A stretch of 64,000 nt of DNA from positions 310,001 through 374,000 of the forward strand of contig OZ245057.1 of NCBI GenBank assembly GCA_965224595.1. Reading direction: 5' to 3'. Below the pieces are notes generated by a model. The model did no database searches. It was not told the DNA's origin and saw nothing but the letters and a program-made list of their open reading frames with translations. The DNA is from Aliivibrio_A sp016764915 (GTDB taxonomy: Bacteria > Pseudomonadota > Gammaproteobacteria > Enterobacterales > Vibrionaceae). Below, piece by piece: positions 1 through 9,791 of this stretch. Numbering within the stretch: the stretch's first letter is position 1; each line of letters begins with the position of its first letter. A program made the translations under genes and the position numbers.

Positions 1-568
1 TGAGTTAACCAGTGAAAGCATCACTGAAATTGAAAAGAACACACTTGAAATCACCTCCGTGCTTGAAGTGATTGGTGACATTGCAGCTCAAACAAACTTA
101 TTAGCACTTAATGCGGCTATTGAAGCAGCTAGAGCCGGTGAACAGGGGAGAGGATTTGCTGTTGTGGCTGATGAAGTAAGAGCTCTTGCAGCAAGAACAC
201 AAACCAGCACCGCAGAAATTGCTCAGACTCTTGCCCGACTTCGTGATGGTTCAAGTCATGCTCTAGAGTCAATTAATGCGACTAAATCTACTTGTGAAAA
301 AACGGTCGCAAATACCAACCTGGTGGCCGACAATCTTGATATTGTAGTTGAGTCAGTCACGCACATTAATGATGTGAATATCATCATAGCTACTGCAGCA
401 GAAGAGCAGAGCGCCGTTGCCAGTGAAATCACCACTAACATGTCAGCTATTAGAGATATTGTAGATACACTGTCTCTTAATGGTGAAGCAACCACGTTAG
501 AAACCGAGAATTTAACTCAGGCAAATGAGCAATTAAAGCTCATTGTTAATGCCTTTAAACTTAGCTAA
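1..568 (+). CDS. Methyl-accepting chemotaxis protein, C-terminal part only (cut by window edge)
   Basis: This is the cytoplasmic signalling end of a chemoreceptor, which controls the CheA kinase through CheW. The frame is open from base 2 to the stop at 566-568, so a GTG at 59 is not the real start; the gene begins left of the window. The conserved hairpin tip is plain (DIAAQTNLLALNAAIEAARA, then GRGFAVVADEVRALA), followed by the descending coiled coil ending in NAFKLS. The sensor, membrane segments and HAMP domain are not visible, so the ligand cannot be guessed. It converges on another chemoreceptor gene across a shared hairpin terminator. Family assignment is certain from the tip sequence. 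Confidence 0.95.
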   Translation, partial: ELTSESITEIEKNTLEITSVLEVIGDIAAQTNLLALNAAIEAARAGEQGRGFAVVADEVRALAARTQTSTAEIAQTLARLRDGSSHALESINATKSTCEKTVANTNLVADNLDIVVESVTHINDVNIIIATAAEEQSAVASEITTNMSAIRDIVDTLSLNGEATTLETENLTQANEQLKLIVNAFKLS

Positions 569-576
569 CACTCTTA

Positions 577-608
577 ACAATAATGCGGCCTAACAGCCGC
601 ATTATTGT
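577..608. terminator. Bidirectional hairpin terminator between two chemoreceptor genes
   Basis: A perfect 13-bp stem (577-589 with 596-608, arm ACAATAATGCGGC) encloses the loop CTAACA. It lies 9 bases after the stop of the rightward receptor and 4 bases after the stop of the leftward one, so it can end both transcripts. The flanking T-run is weak. Confidence 0.8.
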
Positions 609-611
609 GCT

Positions 612-2753
612 TTATGATAGTTGCAGTTTAAACTTCGAAAGCATCACTTTTAATTGGTCTGCCTGTTGCTCTAACTGAATTGCTGAGGCCGCACTTTCTT
701 GTGCTGTGCTGTTGTTTTGTTGTGTCACTCCGTCTATTTCAACCACTCCCTGATTGATAAGTTCCGCTCCCGTTGCCTGTTCACTACTGGCATTTGCTAT
801 CTCATCAACCAACACCGATGTTTTACTTACACTGTTATAAATTTTCTGTAAACTGTCTGCGGTTTCTGACGCAATCAAGCTGCCTCTTTTCGTTTTTTCT
901 ACCGAGCGTTCAATCAATTTCGACGTTTCCACAGCCGCCTCTGTACTTCTTGCGGCTAAGCTTCTAACCTCGTCGGCCACAACAGCAAATCCTCTCCCCT
1001 GTTCACCGGCTCTAGCTGCTTCAATAGCCGCATTTAATGCCAGCAGATTCGTTTGGGCTGCTATCTCATCAATAATATTGATGAACTCTGATATACTTTC
1101 ACTGGCTTGAGTAATTTCGAACATAGCATCAATCATATCCGCCATTTTATCACTGCCAACTTTAGCTTCAGTTTGAGCTTGTGCGGCAAGCTCTCGAGCT
1201 TGATTTGCGTTACTTGCATTCTCATTGATTTGTGTCGAAAGTTCATTCAGTGATGACGATATATTCTCTAAACTTGTTGCTTGTTGCGCAGCTCCTTGCG
1301 AAAGCACATTACTACTGGTAGAGACACTGCCGCTGCCTTGTGAAATTTCGTCACTGGTTATTTGTGTCTGACTAAGAACATTATTTAAGTTCTCAATCAT
1401 ATCTTGTAATGCAATCCCTAATGTATCTTGATCAGAGGCTAATTTCACATTCTCATGCAACTCTCCGGCGGCAATCTTTTGTGCCAACTCCGTTTTATCT
1501 TTCAGAGAATCCATCATTTTTCGCATTTCAGCAAAGATGCCCTCTTCTTTACCGTTGCTATGAAGGGCTATCGTCAAATCACCTTTTGCAACCGATGCTG
1601 CAATTTCTGCTATGTATTTAGGCTCTCCTCCAAGCAGGCTCATTACATGACGTGTTAAAATAAGAGCAATAGAGATGCCTACAATAATGGCGATTAACGT
1701 TCCAAAAATAGTACTATTAATCACGAATGATTCAGTACTCTCTAAAGACAACAACCTTGACTCCATCAGTGCAGTTTCTCTGTCTTTGAACGTTTTAATC
1801 TGTTGACGAAATTTATCAAAATAGACTTTCCCTTTAGCTTCACCTACAAGGTCGGCCATGTCATCCATAGTTTTCGCGTTACCTATATCCCGACGCAGAG
1901 CAATCTGTTTATCAACCACATTACTTATCCAAGTATCGATGGTTATTTTACTTTCATTTAATAGTTTAACTTGCGCAGGGTTATCTGAAACTGTCTTCGA
2001 TAACTCGTTAATAAGTCCATAAAAATCTTTCTTTCCTGCTGTATACGGTGCTAAAAACTGATCCTGGCCAGCCAATAAGAACCCTCTCATGCCTGTTTCC
2101 ATATTTACCGCTGATGAGACAATAGCTTGAGCGGTTGCAATGACTTGGTAGGTGTGTTCTACCCATTGGTTGAGTTGTTTCAATTCATAAATGCTGTTAC
2201 TTGTTTTAGCCTTTTCTTGACGAGTTCCCATGAGTTCTTGCTCTCGCCCTATAAAGGTCTTCATCTGCTCTCTAAACTTATCAAAATACTGTTTACCTTC
2301 CGCTTTTTTAATTACATTTGCCATATCATTCATGCTTTTCGAGTCGCCTATCTCTGTTCGCAATGCAATGACAGGCTCCGTAACATTTTCTTGCCACTCA
2401 CTAATCGTCAGTTTAATCTGCCTTAGCAGCTCCATCTGAGCTGGATTATCTGAAACAGTACTTGATAAGCTTTTGACTAAATTGGTAAATGTTTTGTTAC
2501 CGTTAACGTATGGGTCTAAAAAGTCCTCTTTCCCTGCTAAAAGGTAACCTCTCATCCCCGTTTCCATATCCACAGCAGCAGCTTCAATACTCGAAGCCTC
2601 AGCCAACACTTCATGAGTATGATCAACCCACTTAAAGTTGCTGACGAGAGATTTGACACTAAAAAACACGAGCATCGTAATAGCGAGCATCAAGAGTAAT
2701 ACGGCACCGTACCCAGAGAGTAATTTCGTTTTAAAATTAAGATTATCTAACAT
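612..2753 (-). CDS. Methyl-accepting chemotaxis protein with two tandem CHASE3-like sensor units
   Basis: Inner-membrane chemoreceptor of 713 residues that should feed an extracytoplasmic signal to CheA. Order: membrane helix at about 12-35; CHASE3-like unit 1 at about 42-170 (core VDMETGMRGYLLAGKEDFLD); unit 2 at about 195-340 (core VNMETGMRGFLLAGQDQFLA); second helix at about 345-370; HAMP; signalling domain with tip DEIAAQTNLLALNAAIEAAR. The two units share long stretches (TVSDNPAQ, YFDKFR, ALR..IG), so the sensor arose by internal duplication. GAGGTAGGG lies directly before the ATG. It appears monocistronic and ends at the shared hairpin. The signal sensed is unknown. Confidence 0.93.
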   Translation of the reverse strand: MLDNLNFKTKLLSGYGAVLLLMLAITMLVFFSVKSLVSNFKWVDHTHEVLAEASSIEAAAVDMETGMRGYLLAGKEDFLDPYVNGNKTFTNLVKSLSSTVSDNPAQMELLRQIKLTISEWQENVTEPVIALRTEIGDSKSMNDMANVIKKAEGKQYFDKFREQMKTFIGREQELMGTRQEKAKTSNSIYELKQLNQWVEHTYQVIATAQAIVSSAVNMETGMRGFLLAGQDQFLAPYTAGKKDFYGLINELSKTVSDNPAQVKLLNESKITIDTWISNVVDKQIALRRDIGNAKTMDDMADLVGEAKGKVYFDKFRQQIKTFKDRETALMESRLLSLESTESFVINSTIFGTLIAIIVGISIALILTRHVMSLLGGEPKYIAEIAASVAKGDLTIALHSNGKEEGIFAEMRKMMDSLKDKTELAQKIAAGELHENVKLASDQDTLGIALQDMIENLNNVLSQTQITSDEISQGSGSVSTSSNVLSQGAAQQATSLENISSSLNELSTQINENASNANQARELAAQAQTEAKVGSDKMADMIDAMFEITQASESISEFINIIDEIAAQTNLLALNAAIEAARAGEQGRGFAVVADEVRSLAARSTEAAVETSKLIERSVEKTKRGSLIASETADSLQKIYNSVSKTSVLVDEIANASSEQATGAELINQGVVEIDGVTQQNNSTAQESAASAIQLEQQADQLKVMLSKFKLQLS

Positions 2754-3316
2754 CCCTACCTCACCTACTTATAAAAAATAAATCAATTTATTTCAGTACG
2801 TTACAGTACATATTAACGATAGGTTAAGATCATCTAGAATTCCAACAACAAGATAACTAAATAAATGAAATACAAAATAAATTTAGAAATAACAGACAAA
2901 TATACCTTCAAAATACGATACATAGCACAGCAATTGACCCGTAAGTCGCTAATAGCAAATAAGTAATTCGATTTCCAATTAGTAATACATATGACTCAGA
3001 GGTTACACAGCAAATAATACACCTATTTCCCGTATATGAATTGGAGGTTATATGCCTTCATATTCCGCTAGTGCAGCTATGTTCAAAGTCAATCCAACTC
3101 TTAAATAGTGCAAATAATTTCAAATAGCAGTCATACTCTCTCACTTCTTCTCCGTGGACTTTCCTTTTCATTTTGCACTTCATCTGTGTCTGAATTTGCA
3201 ATTTGCAACATTGCATTTTCATATTCAATTAAGATAACTCATATAATCAACAAGTTAATGATATGTAAAACTGGCTCGACATTTGCTGTATTTAACAAAA
3301 CAGCGATGGAGTTTGT
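2754..3316. other. Intergenic region between divergent chemoreceptor and lipoprotein genes
   Basis: About 560 AT-rich bases with no convincing gene. A rightward open frame at 3108-3320 has no ribosome binding site and an unremarkable translation. An AT palindrome (AAATAAAT, 2-base gap, ATTTATTT) and a short direct repeat CAGTAC-GTTA-CAGTAC lie close to the chemoreceptor start. Promoters for both flanking genes must lie here, but none could be assigned with confidence. Confidence 0.5.
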
Positions 3317-3796
3317 ATGAATATTCTCATAAACAGATTAATTATTATCCTTTCAGTAGTTCTATTGTATCTCCCTTTAACAAGTTGCAATAGTGGGGGC
3401 GGCGATTCCAGTTCTCCCTCATCTCCAATAACCACACCTCAATACGATGAGGTTTCTCAGCAGGAAATAGAAGCGATGGCCGAATCTTCAATGGCCCACA
3501 TTGACGTTCAGGATGGGTTTACTTTTGAAACTCAAAGAATCGTTACTGTTCATCTCAACTTTTCATCCATTCAATACGATACTCAAATCGCCATATATTC
3601 CAGTTTTGATACCTCATCAGATACGCCGATACATTTAATTGAACAGGGCACGCTTAATCAATCTACTCACTATCGCACCTTGTTATCCGTTCCCTCTTCA
3701 AGTAATAAACTCTTTATTTCCATTAACCAAGACTTGGTTTCTCCAAGTGAACTTGCTATTGCCACCGATAACACTGCTCACTTCTTTTTTAATTAG
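3317..3796 (+). CDS. Small lipoprotein of unknown function, paired with the LruC protein
   Basis: A 159-residue predicted lipoprotein. The N-terminus is a hydrophobic signal peptide ending in the lipobox LTSC (Cys about residue 24), followed by a Gly/Ser-rich linker (GGGDSSSPSSP) typical of a flexible tether to the membrane. The remainder is polar with beta-like alternation (TVHLNFSSIQYDTQIAIY) and matches no family I recognise. GGAG lies 5 bases before the ATG. It ends 13 bases before the large secreted protein that follows, so the two are very likely co-transcribed and may work together at the surface. Export is well supported; function is unknown. Confidence 0.8.
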   Translation: MNILINRLIIILSVVLLYLPLTSCNSGGGDSSSPSSPITTPQYDEVSQQEIEAMAESSMAHIDVQDGFTFETQRIVTVHLNFSSIQYDTQIAIYSSFDTSSDTPIHLIEQGTLNQSTHYRTLLSVPSSSNKLFISINQDLVSPSELAIATDNTAHFFFN

Positions 3797-3809
3797 AATC
3801 AGGTACGTT

Positions 3810-6404
3810 ATGATGAAAAATACAATTCTATGTCTACTCTTAATTCCTTGGTTGTTATCAGCGGCCATTATTGAAGTATCCCCATCTTTAGAGGCTGATT
3901 TAAACAGTAGCAATAACGGGCTGTTTGACGATTTTGGTCGCAGTGTCGCCATTCAAGGTGATACCGCATTGATTGGATCACCAGGTCAACTTAACGATTC
4001 AGGACAAGCATGCGTATTTATTCGGAGTGACCAAAACTGGAATTTAGACAGTTGCTTAACTATCACAGCGGATGACTCCTCCTCCATTTCCCAATTTGGC
4101 CGATCAGTTTCATTATCAAATCAATACGCTGTGGTAAGCGCTATTCGAAATGACAACGGCAAATTAGGGGTCGCTTTTATTTTTAAACATGAACATGGGC
4201 AATGGACTCAGGTGAGTGAACTGAGAGATTTTGACGTTGTTGCCAATCTTCAGTTTGCTACTTCGGTCAGTATTACGGATGACCATGTTATTTTAGGCGC
4301 TCAAGGAACCGCACACGATGGGGCAGTACATATCTATAAAAACACCGATGAGGGTTGGGCTTTTGATGTCACCTTAACGGCCGACTCAGACATTAAAAGT
4401 AAGCGTTTTGGCTCTGTCGTTTCTTTATATGATAACTACTTGATCATTGGTGACTATGAACATGGGCGTGCAAAGGAAGGGTCAGTTACTCTCTATTTTT
4501 GCGATGATGGAACTTGGATCAAACAAGCTAAATTTAGCGGAGGGAATCTCACCAAGAGCGGTCATTACGGTCACTCTGTTAGTTTGAACAAAGACTTTGC
4601 GGTCGTTGGTGCCGACATAGAGAACGATGCTACTAACAAGAAGATTAAAAAATCTGGCGCCGTTTATGTGTACCAACGCTCCCTTAAACAATGGACTCTT
4701 CACTCTAAGCTGACTGCTGATGACAAAGAGAAGCATGATAATTTTGGTTCTTCTGTATCCATCTTCAACAATTATATTCTGATCGGGGCGCAGGGTGATA
4801 ATACCAATGCGGGTTCAGCCTATCTGTTTCAGTATGTGGATGGCAATTGGACTCAAGTATTTAAGTTCAATTTAGCAGACCAATACAATAATGATTTTTA
4901 CTCATCTTCAATTGCATTAACATCTGAATATGCATTGATTGGAGCCTATAACAGAAGCTCTTCACTTCCTACGTCTGGTTCTGCTTATCTATATCGTTTA
5001 AATGAGATCTCAACGCCTACCCAATCAGAGAATGACTTGGCCGATCTTCTGCAGTTATTAGAAGAGTCGACGGCACTCAATACCGACTCTGAAATCGACA
5101 GCGATGGTGATGGTATTTCAGATATTGTGGAGTTAACGCTATTAGGCACCAATCCATATGAAGTCGATTCAGATGGTGATGGCTTAACGGATCAAGAAGA
5201 GACCATTTTGTACCAATCAGACCCACTCCTTATTGACAGTGATGGTGATGGACTGAGCGATCTTTCTGAGGTTATTTATCATAATTCAGACCCGCTTTCT
5301 GCTGACTCTGATAACGATGGTTACCTTGATGGTTATGAAGTTAATGTTATTCATACCGAACCTGCACTAGCAGATTCTGATGGTGATGGCCTTTCAGATC
5401 AACATGAGCTTAATACCAGTAATACCAGCCCATCACTAGCGGACACAGACGGTGATGGTTTGAGTGACAATGAAGAGATCAATATCTTTCAAACGGATCC
5501 TCTAGACATTGATTCGGACAACGACGGCTATGCTGATGGCAATGAGGTGAATACCTTTGAGACAGATCCATTGGATAATGCAAGCGCACCAGAATCGACC
5601 ACGGTGAGCAACTCATACTCACCTTCTCTGTCCGAAAACGGAACAATGGCTTTTGAGGATGAATGGCCACGAAAAGGAGACTATGATTTTAATGATGCTG
5701 TTTTTAATTATAATGTCCAAGAGGTTAAACATAATGGATTAGTAAAACAGATAATATTCAAAGTCTTGCCTACTGCTCGTGGCGCTGTGTATGATAACTC
5801 TTTACGCTTATTACTGAATACCCCAGTAAGCAACATTGAATCTTCCAACATCAAATCTAAAGGCATCACACTTGCACTTGAGGCAACGGCAGATGGTAAT
5901 CAGACACTCTTTGTCATCGTTGCTGATATTAAAGTTGCGCTTCCACCGCCTAAGGGATCTAAGATGTCGAATACTTTATCTGGCAGCAAAAAAATAATAG
6001 GATCGCTTCATACTATTACCATTAATTTAATCACACCTGTTTCACCTAATATTCTTGGTTCCCCACCTTATAACAGCTTTCTCTCTCGTCAGCTTAATAC
6101 AGGCGAATACATTGAAGTTCATTTCCCTGGTCACAAACCCTCTCGTCGTGCATCAATAAGAAAGTTTGGGACTCTAGAAGATGATACTGATAATTCATCA
6201 GACAAATACTATTTAACTGATGACAATATGCCTTGGGCTATGCTAATCCCTACGCATTGGCACCATACCAAGGAGCGTGTTGATTTATCAAATGGATATC
6301 CAGACATTCTTAATTGGGCATCAAGCAAAGGCAAAAAAAATAAAAACTGGTATAAAAGTAAGCGCCACGGGAAGTTTGTTTTTGACGATGTCCCTGACCT
6401 ATAA
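3810..6404 (+). CDS. Secreted FG-GAP propeller / calcium-repeat / LruC-domain protein
   Basis: An 864-residue exported protein. The start at 3810 is preferred (AGGT a few bases upstream; signal peptide MMKNTILCLLLIPWLLSA) although the frame is open further upstream. Residues about 35-410 hold seven FG-GAP-like repeats (FGRSVAIQGDTALIGSPG and relatives), which would close a seven-bladed propeller. Residues about 428-587 hold seven thrombospondin-3-like calcium repeats (DSDGDGLSD and variants). The C-terminus from about 600 carries the LruC/DUF4842 signature WPRKGDYDFNDAV. The parts suggest a calcium-stabilised extracellular adhesin or surface protein, by inference. It is co-transcribed with the lipoprotein before it. 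LruC domains have no established biochemical role known to me. Confidence 0.85.
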   Translation: MMKNTILCLLLIPWLLSAAIIEVSPSLEADLNSSNNGLFDDFGRSVAIQGDTALIGSPGQLNDSGQACVFIRSDQNWNLDSCLTITADDSSSISQFGRSVSLSNQYAVVSAIRNDNGKLGVAFIFKHEHGQWTQVSELRDFDVVANLQFATSVSITDDHVILGAQGTAHDGAVHIYKNTDEGWAFDVTLTADSDIKSKRFGSVVSLYDNYLIIGDYEHGRAKEGSVTLYFCDDGTWIKQAKFSGGNLTKSGHYGHSVSLNKDFAVVGADIENDATNKKIKKSGAVYVYQRSLKQWTLHSKLTADDKEKHDNFGSSVSIFNNYILIGAQGDNTNAGSAYLFQYVDGNWTQVFKFNLADQYNNDFYSSSIALTSEYALIGAYNRSSSLPTSGSAYLYRLNEISTPTQSENDLADLLQLLEESTALNTDSEIDSDGDGISDIVELTLLGTNPYEVDSDGDGLTDQEETILYQSDPLLIDSDGDGLSDLSEVIYHNSDPLSADSDNDGYLDGYEVNVIHTEPALADSDGDGLSDQHELNTSNTSPSLADTDGDGLSDNEEINIFQTDPLDIDSDNDGYADGNEVNTFETDPLDNASAPESTTVSNSYSPSLSENGTMAFEDEWPRKGDYDFNDAVFNYNVQEVKHNGLVKQIIFKVLPTARGAVYDNSLRLLLNTPVSNIESSNIKSKGITLALEATADGNQTLFVIVADIKVALPPPKGSKMSNTLSGSKKIIGSLHTITINLITPVSPNILGSPPYNSFLSRQLNTGEYIEVHFPGHKPSRRASIRKFGTLEDDTDNSSDKYYLTDDNMPWAMLIPTHWHHTKERVDLSNGYPDILNWASSKGKKNKNWYKSKRHGKFVFDDVPDL

Positions 6405-6540
6405 GTCCCATCGACTCATTGAAATAGATGGCATATCATTTATGAGTCAGTTTGTTAATTAGTTGCGAGAGCAATAGCACCAATTGAATTGAAGTTGTAC
6501 GCTTATATCGGAACGTTAATGCTTACTTCAAACGACATAT

Positions 6541-6579
6541 CTCACTTTAGGTGTGACCTTAATTGGCTTCTAAAGTGAG
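6541..6579. terminator. Possible hairpin between convergent LruC and DUF748 genes
   Basis: A perfect 10-bp inverted repeat CTCACTTTAG / CTAAAGTGAG with a 19-base loop. Its right arm lies inside the last codons of the leftward gene. There is no T-run on either side, so termination is only a guess. Confidence 0.3.
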
Positions 6580-9552
6580 TACGACTCCGCTATCATCCTG
6601 TTCAATATCAAATCGACTATCGAGCAAAAATACTCTATCAACTGGAATATTCACACTTTCTATCAAGTAGGTTTTAACTCTTTTAGCTCGTTGATGCGCA
6701 AGCTGTCCAAGTTGATCTTCACTGATTTGTTGATGGTTGAGTAGTAAATTATACATAGTTAGATACCAACGAGTAGAAAGCTCCGCATCCGTCAGTTCAA
6801 TCCCTTTATCTTGCTGCTCATTAGTAATCGTGATTTTGACTTCAGACGCTTCGCTATTCAGCTCACCTTGATAAAGCGTTATTAACGCAGCTGCAAGTTG
6901 GTCATTTTCCGAAACAGTGCTTGGCGTTATCCGCTGTGACAAACTTGACTCATCCAGTTTTGCAATTTGAATCAGTTTATTGTTCAATTGATTGATTGCT
7001 AATACTTTGCTATCTTCTTGCGCGTTTACAGCACCATCAACCGTTAGTTTTAACTTTGGACGACTAGCAAGCGCGTCGCCAAGTTGCATTAGCTTTTGTT
7101 TCTCATCTTCACTTAAGCTTGCCTGACCAAAGTCGAAGGATACATGGTTAAGCTCCGCATCAGAATCGGTTAATCCAGCCAACAACGAAAATGGGGCCGT
7201 CACCGCTTTGGTAATCACATTAACAATCGCATTCATAATAACCGAACCAATGCTAAAATCAGGATCATCAACATCCCCTGTTACTTCAACACCTAAGTCA
7301 ATCACCCCATTGTTATCTTGTAGTAAAGCAATTGCCAGTGATAATGGAAGAGACGTTGCAAGATCGCTGTCACTCGCTTTCCCTAGCTCTAATTGGTCGA
7401 TAACTACATGGTTACTTCCTGTGAGTTGATTGTGCTCTAACAGATAGTTAAGTGTTACTGACAACTGACCTTTATCTATATAGTAGCCTGCGTAGGTTCC
7501 CGAATAAGGGTTTACCGATGTCAGCTCAACACTTTTGAAGTTTAAATTCAAATCCACAAATGGCTGTTCAATAAGTGGATTTATCTCACCTGTGATACTG
7601 ACTGGTGCGTACCTATCAATATTACCTTTCACATCAACCACCGCTTTAGTGCCCGGTACAGAAGAGATATGAGTAACCGCGCCCTCAAGAGACTCAATGC
7701 TTGTAGAAAAATTGGGTGTCAATGAATTGTCAGCGAAAAATGCAGCGCCACGATCAAACTCAATACGATTGATGGTTACCTGAAAAGGTGTATTGGGATC
7801 ACTTGATTGTGACTCAGGTTGCTCAATCATTAACTGCGATATATTCGTCTCTTTGTTCTCAGCAACAATGACGGTGGCATAAGGTTGATCAATAGTGACG
7901 GTATTAAGCGCTAATGTAGATTTAGCCAAATTAAAGTTAAACTTATCAACCGTTAGCTTCTGCCATTTAACCAACGATTTATTCAGTACATTATCTTTTA
8001 TCGCCAGTTTTTCTATCTTCAATGCACCATTCGCGAGAACATCACCACTCGAATCTGCTTTCACGTTAATTTGAGTACTCAAGTCGCCTCGTTGCAGAGT
8101 GGCATTTATTGCCTTCGCAACGTAAGGTTGAAATTGTGAAAGCTGCAATGATTTAATATCAACCGCGGCTTCAACCGTCTCTTTTTTAGGGTCTACCGCT
8201 CCTTGAATGGCAATACTACCTTTTTGATTTAATGAGGCTGAGAGTTCAATATCAAACGGTTTGCTTAAATCGCTGACCAGTTCACTTGTGCTTAAATCAA
8301 TCGCCTGTAATGACCAGCTCAGCTCTTTATTTGTGACCAGTTTTTCCTTTACATTAAATTGATAGTTGTCGATCTGCATCGACTTCAAACTAAGAAACCA
8401 ATCTAATCCGACATCATCTTTTGTCTTGGTTTTCTCAAGTGCCTCACTACTCTCTTTCTCAGCAAATGTTGGCGTGAAAAGGGTTGCAAGATCTAAGCCT
8501 GAATGGTCAATTTTACTGTTTAAGATTAACCCATTAGAATTAAGGCTCTCAATTATCACCCTCTTATCTATTCGGTCAATACTGATGCCCTCGAGCTTGA
8601 ATAATGGCAGTGACACAATCGATTCAGACGCGGCGTCGATTTGAATATCTTCTAACTCAAACTCACCATTGGTGGTAATGAATTCCAGCTGATTGTCATC
8701 ATTAAGCGTAAATTGATACTCAGATTCGATATTGAGTTTGCCATGATTTAACTCGACAGCAAACGCTTGTGCAATAAACATCCACGCTGTTGGAAGATCA
8801 AACTGTTGCACATCAACAGCACCAATAATCGCTAATGGACTCACTTGAAATTGGCCATTCAATAAAAATCTGGCCTGTTTTGAGTCTTCAATGTCGATCT
8901 GATAGCGATTATTCTGTTGCTGCTTTGGATTATTAATGTCAGTCGTAGTATTCACATTGCCAACAGTAAAATTAACGTTAGGATAGTGCAGCTCACCACC
9001 TGTGACTTTATCAATGAAGGTGAAATTTCCCTGCTGTAAATTGACCGAGGAAATCATCACCTGCAGCGGAGCAGACGTCTTCTCTTCATCTATCACTTCA
9101 TTAGTTTTAATCGGTAATTGACGATTAATAGTGGTAATAATATCGCTAAAATTGAATGTTTCAGGAGTACCACTCAACCGCTCTATATGGCCAAATGGTT
9201 TAACTAGGTTGAGATGCTCAACCGCAATGGCCATATTCCATAGTGATTGCCAGAAATTAACTTCTACTTCAAGCTTCTCAAACCCAACAAAAGCGTTCTC
9301 GCCTTCTAATACGACGAAATGGCTAAGTTGCAGATTTAATGTGAAAGGATTAATTGAGATTTCATCTAGCTGCACCTCTCGCCCTGTAAGCTTGGACAAT
9401 TGATGGGGAATTTGCCCCTTAGCAACGTATGGTGCAAGAACGCCTAATATCAGAGAATAAAGCACATATGCAACAATAAAGTACGTCGTAACTCGTATAG
9501 ACACATGCTTTTTTTTAAACTGTTGACACCGATACTTCCATTGAATTGACAT
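6559..9552 (-). CDS. DUF748 (AsmA-like) envelope protein
   Basis: A 997-residue protein of the DUF748 family, related to the AsmA/YhdP group proposed to form long beta-rich bridges for lipid traffic between inner and outer membranes. The start at 9552 is chosen because AAGGAG lies 11 bases upstream; the frame is open for 27 more codons. One N-terminal membrane anchor (about 19-42, YFIVAYVLYSLILGVLAPYV) is followed by the family opening (GQIPHQLSKLTGREVQLDEI, then INPFTLNLQ). The long periplasmic body is repetitive and beta-rich. The C-terminus (LAHQRAKRVKTYLIES) resembles an OmpA-like peptidoglycan-binding tail. It stands alone. Family is secure, role inferred. Confidence 0.85.
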   Translation of the reverse strand: MSIQWKYRCQQFKKKHVSIRVTTYFIVAYVLYSLILGVLAPYVAKGQIPHQLSKLTGREVQLDEISINPFTLNLQLSHFVVLEGENAFVGFEKLEVEVNFWQSLWNMAIAVEHLNLVKPFGHIERLSGTPETFNFSDIITTINRQLPIKTNEVIDEEKTSAPLQVMISSVNLQQGNFTFIDKVTGGELHYPNVNFTVGNVNTTTDINNPKQQQNNRYQIDIEDSKQARFLLNGQFQVSPLAIIGAVDVQQFDLPTAWMFIAQAFAVELNHGKLNIESEYQFTLNDDNQLEFITTNGEFELEDIQIDAASESIVSLPLFKLEGISIDRIDKRVIIESLNSNGLILNSKIDHSGLDLATLFTPTFAEKESSEALEKTKTKDDVGLDWFLSLKSMQIDNYQFNVKEKLVTNKELSWSLQAIDLSTSELVSDLSKPFDIELSASLNQKGSIAIQGAVDPKKETVEAAVDIKSLQLSQFQPYVAKAINATLQRGDLSTQINVKADSSGDVLANGALKIEKLAIKDNVLNKSLVKWQKLTVDKFNFNLAKSTLALNTVTIDQPYATVIVAENKETNISQLMIEQPESQSSDPNTPFQVTINRIEFDRGAAFFADNSLTPNFSTSIESLEGAVTHISSVPGTKAVVDVKGNIDRYAPVSITGEINPLIEQPFVDLNLNFKSVELTSVNPYSGTYAGYYIDKGQLSVTLNYLLEHNQLTGSNHVVIDQLELGKASDSDLATSLPLSLAIALLQDNNGVIDLGVEVTGDVDDPDFSIGSVIMNAIVNVITKAVTAPFSLLAGLTDSDAELNHVSFDFGQASLSEDEKQKLMQLGDALASRPKLKLTVDGAVNAQEDSKVLAINQLNNKLIQIAKLDESSLSQRITPSTVSENDQLAAALITLYQGELNSEASEVKITITNEQQDKGIELTDAELSTRWYLTMYNLLLNHQQISEDQLGQLAHQRAKRVKTYLIESVNIPVDRVFLLDSRFDIEQDDSGVVLTLEAN

Positions 9553-9791
9553 TGATGTCACTACTCCTTGAGACAATACGCTACTTACCAATCGATAGTA
9601 TACGCAATTAAAATAATGAATCCTATCCCACACTAAAAATCATAACTAATGATATCAACACCTTCAATTATCACTTGTAATACTCCATAGTCGCACACTA
9701 ATGAAACATGCACCTACTCGCATAATTTGTGTAATGACCTACGCTTAAATATATGTATTAACATTGAGATTGATGCAGTTCGAGGTAAGTC

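Noticed and set aside
3108..3320. Rightward 70-codon frame before the lipoprotein gene
   Set aside because: No ribosome binding site and it overlaps the true lipoprotein start in another frame; composition looks non-coding.
3639..3809. Upstream extension of the LruC protein over the lipoprotein gene
   Set aside because: It overlaps a real gene, and a signal peptide with a ribosome binding site begins at 3810.
8366..9403. Rightward frames within the DUF748 gene
   Set aside because: They are antisense shadows of a long coherent leftward protein.
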